From Sclerodactyla briareus (Eukaryota; Echinodermata; Holothuroidea; Dendrochirotida; Sclerodactylidae): 64,000 nt of DNA. The position numbers were made by a program, and so were the translations under genes. The notes beneath the pieces are model-generated. The model did not search any database, had not been told where the DNA came from, and saw only the letters and a list, made by a program, of their open reading frames with translations. The stretch covers positions 248,001 through 312,000 of the forward strand of contig JAODTK010000367.1 of assembly GCA_026419785.1 (NCBI GenBank), in the 5' to 3' direction. This document shows positions 1-13,657 of the stretch, in pieces (within the stretch, counting starts at the first letter, position 1; each line of letters begins with the position of its first letter).

Positions 1-90
1 GTTGCACAAATTGTGCAGAATATAGACATGAGATCGTGTAAATGGTTACACACCATAATAGGTGTGCTAGTTACACAACATTTTTTTCTT
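1..90 (+). repeat. fragment of ACACAA-rich MITE-like repeat
   Basis: The segment carries alternating TTGTG/CACAA words and the block 'aggtgtgctagttacacaa'. The same block recurs near 13.95 kb, near 16.6 kb and, inverted, near 40.17 kb. It looks like a partial copy cut by the window edge. Family membership is judged by eye from this shared block only. Confidence 0.4.
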
Positions 91-144
91 TCTTTGTATC
101 AAGTCTCACTCTAATCGTATGTACAGTTCTTAAGTTAAACAAAC

Positions 145-194
145 ATGGCGAACGAATAGACAAACAAATGAACGAACGAACAGACGAACAAGAG
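145..194. repeat. degenerate (GAAC)n tetranucleotide tract
   Basis: Runs of gaac/aaac units with substitutions. Similar tracts end the dispersed repeat at 12.54-13.13 kb and its relative at 55.34-55.87 kb, so this may be the tail of a third, otherwise unrecognised copy. Confidence 0.5.
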
Positions 195-1433
195 ACATTT
201 ACTAATTGGCAGAATGTTTTTGGGCAGTGGCATATGCATGGTGCAGAAACATCAAAATTACAAACTCACCTATTCTTTGTAGCGCTTTCTATGCTGCGGT
301 TGCACAACAAGAACTGTTTTCGCTTGTCTAGTGAATTAATTTGTCTCTAGGACGATACATAACATTCCTACAGATCGATATGTCTTTAACCATGCCATCT
401 CCTATAGCCCCATCAATTACTGTAAGAATGTTTGCATGTGTCTTTTTTCCTTTGAGGATCTTCTGATGAGATTAAGGCTGTTTCAATTTAATTTCGTTCT
501 GAATGAACATTTAATCCGACGAACGGCCCATCCAGGGGCTACCACGAGGCGCCGTCTTCATCAATGAATGTTTTCAGATTAAAGGCGCCACCTGACGACA
601 GCAGCCTCAGCAGGTCGCGAGTCATTTGGTTGTTTTAACAACTTTGCAGCATGATATGGGTGATATTGATTATTGGTACGGGGCCTACTACACCCTCCCG
701 TGTTCATAATAGCCGTCATAAGCATACATCTATCCCCCCGCTCATAGTCATCGATGCAATGGTATTGGGTTGGCGTTCAGACATGCGGTTATAGCCTTAT
801 ACAGCCCTCCAATGCTGCCGCTTGCGGCATCATGACGTCGTCCACCTAAAAATCAATCTGCACTGTTTTACTACGAATCTTAGAGAGATCAGAGGTTAAA
901 AATAGCCATCGGTACTCGTAGAAATTGTATTCAATAGGCCTAACCACGGTTGTAAGGAGATGCTCACCACTGAACATATAAATGAGATTTTTCCCATTGC
1001 TCTATCATTGCGGCCTATTTTTCAACTCTCTCTTCAAGAAAGCAACCAATTCATCCCATTTTTTGCTTGTTTTTTGGTGATTGGTATAGGGGGAAATTTC
1101 TAAGTTGTGTGCTGGCAGGATGACCGTTTTCGTCAGCGGAATTTCGAGAACAATTTTTTTTTTCACATTGTAAGAGCAACGTCGAGCGGCCAGTGTATAC
1201 CCATATGACCATTGACACAGTAGCATCACAATCCCATTACTTGTAAGCGTGAAAGGCCTATTGTTGTTATACCAGGACGTTGCGGGGCTGTGTCTCGAAA
1301 ATTTCTATGCGGATGCGTAAACAAGGCAACATCCACAAGGCAACATGGATTTCGATGTCCTCTTGCCACTTGTGCTACAAAATGTGTGACATGACTGTTG
1401 GACTTTAACTACACCTCATCAGCAACTGAGAAT
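195..1433. other. intergenic, nothing recognised
   Basis: All frames are interrupted by stops within about 100 codons and no translated stretch resembles a family I know. No repeat structure stands out. Confidence 0.5.
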
Positions 1434-1917
1434 GTACGCCACCATGCAAGCAACCATGCAATGAAGCCGTAAAATGAATCATGATATGTTTACCTATATA
1501 TCTATAGTATAGCCTTTATGAAGAAGCAGCTAATTCGCATCAACTAACAATGAATGTTATTATCACTTTTATCGTTAACTAACGATGACGACCATGACAC
1601 CATAATCCGTTCCCACCATGTACTGTGTACCGGCAGAATATATCCTGTAGCTATAGTGTTATGTGGTGAGTACGCCACCATGAAATCAACTATGCAAGAA
1701 GGCCGTTAAATAAATCATGATATGTTGACCTATATATCTATGATATACGGTAGCCTTCATGAAGAAGCAGCTGATTTGCATCAACGGCGCAAAAACTAAC
1801 AATGAATTTTATTATCACTTTTATCGTTAACTAACGATGACGACCATGACACCATAATCCGTTCCCACCATGTACTGTGTACCGGCAGAATATATCCTGT
1901 AGCTATAGTGTTATGTG
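1434..1917. repeat. tandem duplication, two ~236-bp units
   Basis: Unit 1 starts at 1434 and unit 2 at about 1670, both opening with gtacgccaccatg. The last ~110 bases of each unit look identical, ending in ctatagtgttatgtg. The first half differs by small indels and substitutions, including an insertion (acggcgcaaaa-like) in unit 2. No coding potential is seen. Confidence 0.9.
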
Positions 1918-2059
1918 ATTACTTAATTTAATCTTTTTAACCTTCACTACAGACAAACCAGAAAGCCAGAAGGCCGTCCGTTAGTGATTCCTTGGACTGA
2001 TCCGACCTGATCGAGCTAGGCTTGTTAGGCATGGCTGTAAAATGTTTACGAAATTTGGA

Positions 2060-2960
2060 TATTATAACCTTGAACCAAAACAACAGGGTTCAGACTTGAC
2101 CTCTGGTGTCTCAGAGGAACGTGTTACACGCAGAATGGTAAAATATGTGTTTCTTCACATTACTACTGAAAAAAACCCCGTTCCCACTCCAAGCAAGAGG
2201 TTTGGGTATTCACCTACCAGGAAGCAGATGAGCCTTCATCAGTGGGGTGTGGGGTTTTTTTTTTTTGGTTCTATTGTGGTCACAAGCCAAAAATTGGCCA
2301 AAATATCGTTTTTAACAATTCCTCCCCCCCCCCCCCCCATTGTTAACCAAAAAATGCCCCATAATCTACACCAAAAAACAATAGGGGTCTTGCCACTCCC
2401 ATAAGGAAGCTGCACACTAAATTCCAGCTTGGGGTTTGAGCGAGCATTCTGGACTTGACTCTGACAGACATTGACTCTGTGCTGACCTACATAACCCTTT
2501 GACCTGACCTCAAAACAATAGGTTCATTACTCTCTCTGGGGGAAACCACATACCAAGTATAGCTTGATCCATTCAGGGGGTCGAGTTATCGTGGTCACAA
2601 GCTATAATTGGCAAAAATAGTCATTATTTGCACATTTTCCATTTTTACGTTTTACCCGAAAATGACCACCAATCTACACCAAAACGATTTGGGTTCTTTT
2701 TGTACTCCCATAAGAAAGGCTGCACACCAACATTAACTTGATTGGCCCCAAGCATACTGGACCTATCGTGGTCACAAGGTTTTCAGACTTGACCTCCGTT
2801 GGACCCCAGATGACCTTGAAGACCCGGAAAACAATAGGGTTCATAAATCGTTATGGGGGAAACCATATACCAAGGATGAGCCTGAGCCATCCAGGTGGGG
2901 TTGAGTATCGTGTCACAAGAGGGTCAACACACACACACAATCACACAACACACTGTCATG
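2060..2960. repeat. TGACCT-rich dispersed/tandem repeat block
   Basis: Several degenerate units repeat the words 'gacttgacctc', 'aaaacaatagggttcat', 'accaagtat' and 'cgtggtcacaag' at intervals of about 300 bp. The same words recur at 33.4-33.6 kb and 41.4-42.1 kb. A 15-base C run lies at about 2324-2338. The ORF of 120 codons beginning at 2042 runs through these repeats and is not a gene. Confidence 0.75.
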
Positions 2961-4898
2961 ACTGCATAGAGTCCTTGACTTCTCAAGGAACAAATGGGGG
3001 GGTAAAAGTGACGAGTAGTAAGGTGTTACTGTCATTCGTTCTCAAGCACTCCAACAGTTATAAATAGGTGAGATAGTCGTTTCCCGAAAGAAGAACAGAG
3101 GAAAAAACTATGTTAACAGATCGCGGCACTTTAAACGACGTGTACACATCCTCTATATATGAAAAATGCAAATAAACATCCATGCCGGGTTCATGCTCAA
3201 ATCTCAGACACCTTAGACGTTCCTCAGGGTAGGCGTATCGAGTTCACTTTCGCTAGCATACTTTATAGTTCCACAGTGACCGAGGTAATCATCAAACTCG
3301 AATGATTGAGTGTTAGTAGGCATTGGTCCACCAGCATGTTATGTGGCACATACAGTTGATATTAAAGGAGCGACAGTATGTGGTATTTGTGCGTGTGGGT
3401 AAGAAATCACACTGTATAGCAGATAACTTCCACTCATGTGATTTGCTGTTGATTGTGCGAGATAAACTAAAAATAGTAGCCAAAAATTGAATAACCATTA
3501 TGTTACCAGCCTCCGAGTTCGGTTGATCACGTGATAAAACAATGTTTTTCGCCATTGAATATTCACTAGGGCATATGGAATCACAAACGTATAGGTACGA
3601 CGATCTCTGAGCACCGTGGACCCCATAATAAAATTGCACAAAACTGGCTCGTTAGGTAAAATTGTTTCAGCTTGGCGAAGAATTATGCCAACAAACTATG
3701 TATAAGTATGATTTCTGAAGCACTTGCAAATGAAATGAAAATGAAGAGTCAAGAGATTTGTGCTTAACGCATGTCAATGATGTTCGGGCGTTGCTAAGGG
3801 ACACAATCGACGAATGGATATTTGAATTGTACTATACTCCTTCCTCTGTTATGTTCCAACTTTGCCCATACAACATCGAATAAACAAAAGATGCGCATTC
3901 TATGATTTCGGAAAGAAGAAAGAGACAATCATGGGGCCCATCAAATGAGGTTGCGCGGGGCTTTTTATCTTGTTTGTTTTGTGTTTTGTGTATGTTTTGT
4001 GGGTGTGACGGAGTCAGAGTCAGAAAGAAGAGTATGTGGTCTACGTGTAGTGGCGTCGATTGGTGATAGAAGTTCGCGATCGTTACACTTTGCTCAAAAC
4101 GCGACATCCGGCCACATCTTGATTACAAGAGGTAAGCTCACAGATGTGACCTAGAATGAAGACAGATCATGCGTTACTTAGCGATCAGCGGGTAAGCCTC
4201 GATGGCACGTCTAGTTGAACATGACCTGTCCCTGACCGCCTTTCCTGTTGGTGGGTTCGAGTTAGGGGTTGGCCCAGAGGTTCCAAGCTCAAATCCACTG
4301 TCTTTTGGCATTACCACTTTTTGGCCAAGCGCGAACGAAGTCGTTCATCCGATACCTCCTCAATGGTTGGCATCCAGCCAACCCGGCTGTTATAAATCTG
4401 GAAGCTATACCACACGTCAGTGCCATGCTCGGTCTTGGTATCAGCCAATGCCAGAAATACCACCACAACATCCCACAGCAAGTTGATGCGTATCTACTTC
4501 TACAGTCTACCAGACCGAACATCACGCTAGTACAGTATTAGTGGCCAATTTATGATGCTCACACGTCAGCTTTCGGGTTACATGGAGGTCGGGGAACGCT
4601 CACGCTTGGGGCACTCCTTTTCTGGCAATTCGAAATCAGGGAGTGTAACCCAGTTACGTCATGCCTACAACGAGGGGGGGGGGGGGGTTAGTCTGCGGGG
4701 AATCCTATGGGGCGCCATCGCAGTCGTTGTTCGACGCACCTCCCACCTTTCTTTTCCTGGTATCGACTATACCGATTTGTTGTCGGCATCCAAGGGGCGC
4801 CAGGTTTAATGCAAACAATGATTGCAGCTCTGTTATCGGAGATCCACCGATGGTGTACCAGGTGTGGACGATCAGTCGGTTGAGGGACTGAATGCCTT

Positions 4899-4899
<1 letters not shown>
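2961..4899. other. intergenic, nothing firm
   Basis: There is a short AC tract near 2929-2950 and a G run of about 14 at 4673-4687. A tRNA-like word pair (cgatggcacgtctagttgaac then gtgggttcgagt) near 4199-4262 could be a decayed SINE head, but the flanks do not match the SINEs elsewhere in the window. Confidence 0.4.

Positions 4900-4944
<45 letters not shown>
4900..4944. repeat. 45-nt uninterrupted T run
   Basis: An unbroken T tract. It could be the poly(A) tail of a minus-strand retroposon lying to the right, but the sequence from 4945 matches no family I recognise, so this remains a homopolymer. Confidence 0.95.
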
Positions 4945-4946
<2 letters not shown>

Positions 4947-7865
4947 GTTATGCATACGACTCATGAAAATGTGGACTTTCTCAGCCTAATTATAATATAA
5001 TTGCCCAAAACATGATAACGAATTTACATCCAGGATGTCATGGTCCATCCAGGTATGAACCCTAATAGTAATATGTAATATACTAAGCCCAGAGCGCACG
5101 AATTCGTGGGTTAACTTCGTAGTTTAAAGACCAAGTGTTAGACATCTGTAGCTATTCATACAGTTCTATACGTCTCCGCCAAACTATGAGACCGAGGGCC
5201 GTTATACAACGAAGATTCAAATGATTTTACCAGTCGTTCCTAAGGTTACCGCCGGATATTTTTAATCCTCGGCCCCTGTGCGATTTCCGTGAATGAACCT
5301 GGAGAGAGATCTATTTATAAGAAAATAACATTAGGATGTCGCACGCTCGGCATGTAGTATAAACGATATTAACCGCAAGCTGAACGACAACACAACCCGG
5401 TATATATTATTCTCCAACTGGCCGTGACTGATACTTTTAATGAAAGCATGCAAAGACGACTTATTAGACCAAAGATGGGGTAGTCGCGTGTAACAGCATA
5501 GGATACATTTGTAGAAACGGCACAGTTTAAGTCTAACAAAACATACCATTCCCCCGAAGCTCGCAGTCATAAGGTCACGTACTAAATTCCCGGAACATTT
5601 CAGTCGTGTGATTAAGGAAGACGATGCCTCTCATTATTCCAGATGAGCCTTGCGAGGTATCATGATCATTCAGGACCCAAAATGAACCTACCTCCTGGTA
5701 TTGAAAAACACAGTAGCGCAGCATCCTATTCACCAGAGTTTACCAAGAGACGCAAAAATGCATCAAGATTCCATCGCTTACTGTTTACGATTTACAATCT
5801 GTGGCGGTAGCCGGTAACTGGAAGAGAAATTGCTATGATTGTAACGCAAGACACAGCCACATAGTCACTCCAAATGAGCAAGTGTTCAAGTTATCGTCGT
5901 CCTGGGAGAGATTGCACTCATGAGAAACTATCAGAATGGAACACATAATTTCCCCTGTGTGGCAAGTGACCAAGTATCAATTATTATAAACCAATCGTAT
6001 GTTGTGTTACAATGTCGTGGTCATTTAGATTAACGCTAGCCCATAAGTCGGAAAACAGCCCTATTAGACAGAACTCTTGCGTACGGTGGAGTGTGGAAAA
6101 CTAAAATAATAACACTGAAAGAAATACACTTAGAATTTCAGAAAGAAATACTTCCCCTCTCTACTAGCTGCAGTATCAAGGTTGGTCCCTTCATATTCCA
6201 TGCCTGAAAACCACATAGTGGGTACCGTGTATTTCCAAACATGCAGCAGATGAGTCTCTGTATCTTACAAATGAACTGGGAGAATTGACTTTAGTTTAGA
6301 TGAAACTGATTTTGATATAGGAAATGAGGTTATCCATTCTCGATTATAGGAAACCGTAACTAAGTAAGAGTACGCTGAGCTGAGACCTAACAACAATGTC
6401 TTTGTCCTCTACAATTTCAAAAGATGTGGTCAGCTTTTTCTTCATTTTTCAGTTCATGTGAGTATACTGCGCGCTTTTCATCAGCAGTCACCATCTAACA
6501 GGGATTCAACATGCCGTCGGAGGACTCTTCAAACTATTCAAAAAACCAAATCGGGTCTTCAAACGGACCAAAGTCCGACCCCAAAACTTAAATTTCCCTG
6601 ATGCAGGTGGAAATAACATTGACAGCTACTCCTGCTTTCTCGCAATAGTGGTTGCGTTTGTTTAGGCCAATTTAGTATGTTTAAAACCAATCTGATTTTC
6701 AGAGGGAGTTAAATTTCTAGTTAGCAGTTAATAACAGCAAAAGGTAAAGAAATTGAAAGTGGATATAATTAACTTCGAGCTCATAAATGCTTTACTAAAT
6801 GCAGCACAATAGTGAACAATGTCATCATGATGAAGAAAACAATATCAGCGATACAGTTCTGAGACAGGGGACTGAGGGTAACGTAGTACAGTAAACCAGA
6901 ACTGGAAAACAAAAAACTAGTTGGATGTTGCATTACACGTTAGGACCGTGCGATTAAGATGGGCCGCGGGGCACGTGCCCAAGGCCCACACCAAAAAAGG
7001 GGCCCCCACAAAATTCATAATCGTATTTTAAGATCGAAGAGCTGGTACCAATTCGGAGTTTGCAAAACTCGTGTGATAAAATATACCACGGAGGATGAGC
7101 CAACCGGACGGCAGTCACGCCACAGATCGTTATATAGTCAGATCATCGACAAGGGTGTTAATGTAACGTTCCCAAATGTTGAAATCGCAATTCGCATGCA
7201 CCTGGTCCTGAGTTTCAAACATGCAGCGGTGATGCGGTCTCTTTTAGTAAAGAAATTAAAAATAAAAAAAAACAGGTCAGACCGACCATGGGGGTACCGG
7301 CTCTGCCGCTTAGCATGTCGAGCATCGAGTACGACATCTTACAAGAACTTGACTTCAGGACGTTGTGCGGGACTTCTCAAACAGAAAAACACGCCAACGT
7401 CATGGTATAACGTAGGTTTCCACGGGAAAAGGAAAAAAACAATGTTTTGCTAGGATACATGGCGGAGGTGGTGGGGTGGGGTTAAAGTATTAGGTCGGGG
7501 AAGCAAAAACCTGCCAACAACTTTGTTATCCTAAAGGCCTAATGAATCCAGCCGCTCTTAATCAACAGATATCTGTAGATTGCTAGTGCCGGGCACCTCT
7601 AGGGGTAAATCGGCCCGGGTACGTAATCCTACAATTCGTTGTTCCTGCCTACAAATATGTACCTCTCGCCAAGTCGCCCTGCATTCTGGAGAAATGACTG
7701 TGCGTCATGGGTACAGCTTTGTCCTGCTACTTATACCGATAACAAAACAGTCAACAGCTGAAGTTCAAGAACTGCGAGTTCGGAGTGGCGCAGTCGGAAA
7801 AAGGAACATCTCCAAATTACCGATTCGACAAAACGGAATGAATTTTTATACTAATCTCCCCCCAT
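4945..7865. other. intergenic, nothing recognised
   Basis: Stops are frequent in all frames. The longest frame (6959-7453, plus) is basic and of low complexity and shows no domain or membrane segment. Confidence 0.5.
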
Positions 7866-8010
7866 TCTAATTTATATCTTATATATAGTATATCTTATAT
7901 CTTATATCTATATCCTCCATATCTTATATCTCATAACCTTATATCTTATAGCTAATTTAACTTAAGTATCTTAATTTATATCTAGATATATATCTAGATA
8001 TAATTTATTT
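7866..8010. repeat. TATATCTTA-type AT-rich simple repeat
   Basis: Irregular repetition of tatatctta and tatctagata words over about 145 bp, distinct from the pure AT arrays further right. Confidence 0.8.
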
Positions 8011-11000
8011 ATCTAATCCAACAAATCAAACAGTTAGTGGATGGGATTAAGTATGCACAACGCTATGATGTTCGATGTTGGTGTATAGCAGCCGATTCCA
8101 ACAGTCCGCCTTTCAGTCTCATAGTCATTTTCTGGGATGAAGTGTGTTTTCCGGCTAATAATAAATGTACCAACTATGCTCAATCTTGAGTAGACTATTG
8201 CATGGAGCACGGTTATCAAGTTAATTATTCGAGAGGGGCCATTCAGCAAAAAATGTGAGGTGAACATGACAGCCGTGTATTCCGGCGGAATTCAAAGAGG
8301 GAATGCAAGCCAATAAATTCAGTTTTCCAGATGGTTTACAAGTGGACGAACATCCTTCGATGACGCCCTTACCATTAGCGCTATGGCTTTAAGTCAATCT
8401 GAGTCATAGTGAATGGAACCCCCAAACATGGCTTAGACAACTATGTAGGAATCACCTGCAGACTATTACGTAATTCCTCTTTTCGAAGTCTTTGAACTGG
8501 CCTTTTCTCCCGTAGAATAATCAACATCATTGACAACCGTGAAGAACACAAAACAAGAGAAACTGATAAATGAGGCCTAGCCGCAGTTAAATTTGCACCC
8601 ACAGACAGACCGACATATTCGGAAATAAACGATCTCATTGTTACCTGTTTGGCCTTCACGAAGTGTCTATATAATGTATTTCATCACGTGGTGAATCTTG
8701 CGGCGTGACGATAACCGACAAGAGGGGCTTAAATCGGAAATTCAAGGATTTCGGTTTATGCGAAGACAATTGCGCATCCAATTGGATGATCAGCTTTTCG
8801 TTCGCCCTACTTGCCTAACGAGGCGAGCGCGCCTTCCGTTGTGCGTATGGCCATCTTATGATTCGTTTATACGTTGCCCGTCGAAATGTCCAAGTTGAGG
8901 AGGTGAAGAACGGTCCCTTAATGCAGCTATGAACAACCAGTCATCTTCTTCTTTCGATGAAATAATGAATTATTGATGAACCGCCTGATCGTGTAGATTG
9001 TAATAAGTATAAACGAAAAAAAGGTCTTGTTGTCAAAACTTTCTCTTCCTGTATTTGAATGGAGACAAGTGAAAGCAAAACGCTACGTGGAAAAAAAATG
9101 TGCCGTACGCCCGTCAATTAATAGTAGTATGGCCTATCCGTCAGTGTTGAAGGACAATTGAAAAGGCACAGGATATTTCTGCCCATGTAGTAGCTCAGAA
9201 ACGGAACGTGCATCATAGTTCCCATCACAGTTGTCACATTAGTTAGTTTGGAGACGCCTTGTGCATCCCCCTCCTTTTGCTGACATTTCCTCCCCCCCCC
9301 CCTGCCTCCCTCATGTTCCGCGCCTGCCTGGGCTTTTATGGTGAACAGCCAGGGTCAACAACCATTTGAAATCAATTAGCAGGGGCCAAAAAACTATATG
9401 GAGGGACAATTATGCAGTAGAATTGGCGGTGTTCTATACGATTATATTATCAATGCGGGCCATCCTGTGGTTCTAAGATCAGTTGGACATGACGAGTCAT
9501 TTTTTTTTTAGACATGTTAGAGAGAGGAGAGGCAAGGGTCAAGTAGGTTCCTGAATTGGTCAGGTTCAAGTGAGACGGCATGGACTAGTGGTTGTAGTCC
9601 AGTACGTCCGTACGCTGAACAATTTTACACGTAGCTGCTAACAGTCTTCTATCCAGCAATATACCAGTCTACCAACGCGACACCGGTACAGGTATATCGT
9701 TTGGTCCCTACGGCCCACAGTGTGGACAATCGCAATTACCGCAGTCAGATGTCCATGGAGTAATTATCCTCACACTGGTTCTGCTGTGGGCTCGCAATAT
9801 TCAATTACTAACTTCATGACATTATTCCTGCCAGTAGCTCGATGTACTTCGAGGGCTTCTATACACGCCGTTTCCGACAATTGCATTCAACCTTATTCAG
9901 GAGTTTTCAGTACGTGTTATCGTTAACCCTAATGACTGTATCACGTTTTTTAATGACTGTTATCGGCGTAGATGAAGGCATAATTAACAATTACGTCAAC
10001 CGTACGCATCATAAAGTGGCCATATAAGTCAGTGAACAACCGTAATATATCGTATATAATAAGGATTCGTGATATAACTGATGATTCCACGCCCTTCCTT
10101 GTCGTACTGGTTATATGTCATTGCCAATGATTTACTGATAGACATAACGGAATATACAACTCCTATCACTGATATCGTCTTCCGTAATCTTGTCGTCACA
10201 CTGTCAAAACTAGTCAAGCGAGGCATGCCCTTAATAATTGTTAGGTGATCGCTATGAATAGACGGTTTGGAGCTAGGTGTTCCATTGGGAATCAAAAATT
10301 TGCGCTGTTGCCTGATTCCTAACAATTATAGACGATAATCAATCTTCGATTTTCCTTCAGTCACGGGCAGCTACATGAATACTCATAAGCTATGGTTAAG
10401 TTGCCATTAGATTTGTAAATATTTATTCAGGGTGTAAGTGTAACGTAATCCCGCCTGTCCCCGAGACCGCCGATTTACGTCTCAAAACGACACGACAATA
10501 TTAAAGTGAACTCTAGGATCCGATCACATTGTTTCGAGCGGAAGAAAACATCTGACGCGACTGCTAACAGCTGATCGGACGATATCGATTGCAAATATCC
10601 TCGAAATAAACCTCAGATAACTACAAGTCCATCGCATTACAGAGTAAACCGTTGAAGGACACTGCAGTCTCGGATCAACAGGATATGTGGTGATGGAGTA
10701 ATGAAACTGGTATCTAAGGTCAAACCCCATTTCAATACTATGTTCCTCTGTGTAGTTATTGGCCTTAAAGTTTGGGCCATTAGGCAGATTAATTTGGGAG
10801 AATCCCAATTACGTACGCCTTCGCATGAGTCACACATGGACAACACAGGATATTTGTTTATGTTTTCATTGTTTCACCATTTGTGTTTCGAATAAAGTCA
10901 CATTTAGCAGAAGTATCTGCTGTCTTCTCTCCCATAGACTAAATGCTTTTTTTCGATTTTTCCAATAGAAAACAAAGAATGTTTGCACAGTTATGCAAAG

Positions 11001-11364
11001 TTATGACATCATTCATCATTGCATGGTGGGATGCATTTCGATCTTGCGCCTACTATGCTTCACATACACCAACTTCAAATGACTAAATTCGTAACGGAAA
11101 GTCCCCTATTACTCTTCCGGTTTGGACTGCGATTCATTTTTTTTATCCACTATCACATTAGCCCATCGTATCAATCCCCTGCAGTTGTCATTTAACCAGT
11201 GACAGTCAGATAGACACCTCGCCCATCAAGACTACAAGTACAGCCATTAAGGCCGAATCGGCGTCCATTGATGTTGGAACTCAAACTCCTGATTTTTGCT
11301 TGCGAAGCGTCACGATACCGCTGTGGCCACTTCATCTGGTCTAACGTACCAAACTGCACTCTGA
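8011..11364. other. intergenic, nothing recognised
   Basis: An 11-base C run occurs at about 9292-9302. No translated frame resembles a known family and no repeat is obvious. Confidence 0.5.
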
Positions 11365-11600
11365 AAAATACTTAAACCAATCTGACAAGGTCAGTTATTA
11401 CAAACGGTTCTTTTGCTCCTCCGTTTTGAAGCCCTCTGGATGCACCGCTGGCGTCGATAAAGGATCATCGGCAGATCGATGTTACCCCGGTCATTAGTCA
11501 GACAAAATATCAAAACAACTAATTTTCGCCTTCCCCGTTGGTTGCTCTTAAGAGCAACTTTCATTCACCGCTGACAATCTCTGCATGCGTTACAGGCGAA
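11365..11600 (+). repeat. dispersed repeat family X, copy 1
   Basis: The words 'aaaccaatctgacaaggtcag', 'acggttc', 'ggatgcaccg', 'aactaatt.cgcctt' and 'caccgctgac' occur in the same order and with similar spacing at 25355-25570. The copies are heavily diverged by substitutions and indels. The family is unidentified. Confidence 0.55.
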
Positions 11601-12539
11601 TAATTTAACGGAACTGTTGGAACAGCTTAGGTTGGCTCTTTGAATCCGGACGCTCTTATATGTTCGCCGCCTTCTCCGCTTTCTTCTGTTTTAATACCTA
11701 CCATTCACATCTAGGGATCATTTGTTGCCTATTTCTCTTATTAGTTATGTGGCTGAAACTGGCTTGAAGCCATTTAAAAATACAAAGAAAGACCAAAATG
11801 TCAACAGTTAGCCCACATATTCCTACCACTCAGGTTGTACAAATAGACATCCCACTACGGTCAGAAAAATGTTAATATTTTTTCTTTATTTATGCATAAT
11901 ATCAAAAACAGCACTTACTACTTGGATGATATTTTTAGGCAATACCCAAAGAGGTAAGGTAATGTTTCCAACCCTTTTACGTTCTGTCCAGAGAGTATAG
12001 AAGTAGCCTGGTTTTTTAAGTCCATGCAGTGTACCACTATAGAGGTGTGCTACTGCTACTAGTATGTGCATCCGTCATTCCCCAAACAAACGAGTTTCGG
12101 AGCGCTTTCGCTGACGCATCTTGACCTATTCGGAAGAAAATTGAGAACTCTTTGGGTTCTCCTTCCGCATACCTGTACGCCGATTATCATGTTTTTTAAT
12201 AAGGAGTAGTTGACAAGTCTGCATGGGCGACCAGGTGCTTCGGCGGGTCTTTCATTCATATATGCTTTAATTCCATTGTGATGAGGCAAAAACTGTCAAG
12301 TTTAATACTGCATACATTACAGCAGTCCGGTGGCCTTCAGTCCCACCGGCCATGCACATATTTTATATTAGAGTAAAAAGAGCAATTGTTACTAACGTGC
12401 TTGGATGAATAGCGGAAAATATAGTGGATCCCAAGGTAACATCACAATCGCAAACGTCCTGGTAGCTGCAGGCACAATATGCGTAGGTGTAGGATCGGTC
12501 GAACTGATCAAGAAACCAATTGTTTTTTCACCCTAATAT
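11601..12539. other. intergenic, nothing recognised
   Basis: No frame or repeat that I can name. Similarity to the 25-kb repeat copy may continue weakly for about 150 bases. Confidence 0.45.
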
Positions 12540-13125
12540 GCACACTCCCATACTCCTCACTGACCTCTCTCCTCTTGCAGCTGGAAATCTCAATTATGGT
12601 AAATCCTGAGTTCCTGACAATGACACTGGAAAAATTAAAACAACGAACCACTGTGAACTAAAACCCAAATGTGGAAACACTTTCAGTTCTGCCGTTACAC
12701 CCTTTTTTTCGTAGCAAGAAAAACTGGAGTGTGATTGTTGACATACAAATCCCCCCCCCCCCCCCCCCCCCCTCCCATCAGCTCCAAAGGAATGTGGAAA
12801 TCCTGTCATTGCGAATACACCAACACACATTTCTAGGTCACTAAGGCATGGAAACGGGAGTGAGATGTTTGACAATAATGACCTTCGGAATAGTCCTGTA
12901 AACAAAGCTCTATGGGAAGGGTTGGGGAGACTAATTTGTAATTGATGGGATTTGATTACATCATACTCACATTTCTCCAATAAAAATGGCCTCGCCCCCT
13001 GACTAGTGGTGAGCTGCATCACGCCGCCACGTTTTACCTTATTAGTATGTACGTTTAGAAGTTATGAGTGAATATGACGAACAGATCGACGAATTAACGG
13101 ACTAACGAACGAACGGCCGACGAGA
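12540..13125 (+). repeat. dispersed repeat family Y, copy 1, with GAAC tail
   Basis: It shares ordered blocks with 55335-55865: 'ctctcctc', 'tctcaattatgg', 'aatcctga', 'ctgacaatgacac', 'gtggaaacact' and 'agaagt.atgagtg', ending in a (gaac)n-like tract. A long C run (about 12751-12772) sits inside this copy only. The family is unknown. No coding capacity is conserved between copies. Confidence 0.65.
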
Positions 13126-13559
13126 ACTGGTGACGGGTGACGAGCTGCTTACCCGCAGTTAAAAAACTAGTTATCACCAGTGCTGTTCGGAATATCATGT
13201 TATTTCGTGGTAACAAATTTTGAACAGCAAACGAGTCAGATATCGCTTGTCGTTGGTTAAGGACAACTTTGTTTTTCGTTTTTTGTTTTTTTTCGTGGGG
13301 GGGGGGGGGGGGGGGGCCGGGCAACATTTTGGTTTAACCCTCCTCTTCCGCCTTTTACAGAACTTATAACGGGTTGGAAGGTCAATTTTCTGTCGAATAC
13401 CATTGTTCTACGTTCTACCGCCTCCATCCTGGTTCTTCGTCTACAATCCTGCACTGTGCATGCACCGGAATTCCTTGTGGTTAATAACTGATAGGGGATT
13501 TCACCGAGTACGAAGCAGGAGAACCATCCTCGTTCACGTTTAATTATGAGGCGGCGCCC
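13126..13559. other. intergenic with 20-nt G run
   Basis: A G tract of 20 at 13297-13316 is preceded by a T-rich stretch. Nothing coding is seen. Confidence 0.6.
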
Positions 13560-13657
13560 CTATATATATATATAGATAGTATATATATATATATAGAATA
13601 TATAAATATATATATATATTAGATAAATATATATATACTATATATTTCTAAGTATAA
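13560..13657. repeat. AT dinucleotide array
   Basis: Interrupted (TA)n lying immediately before tandem unit A. Confidence 0.9.

Noticed and set aside
6959-7453. 164-codon plus-strand frame
   Set aside because: Basic, low-similarity translation with no motif, signal peptide or membrane segment.
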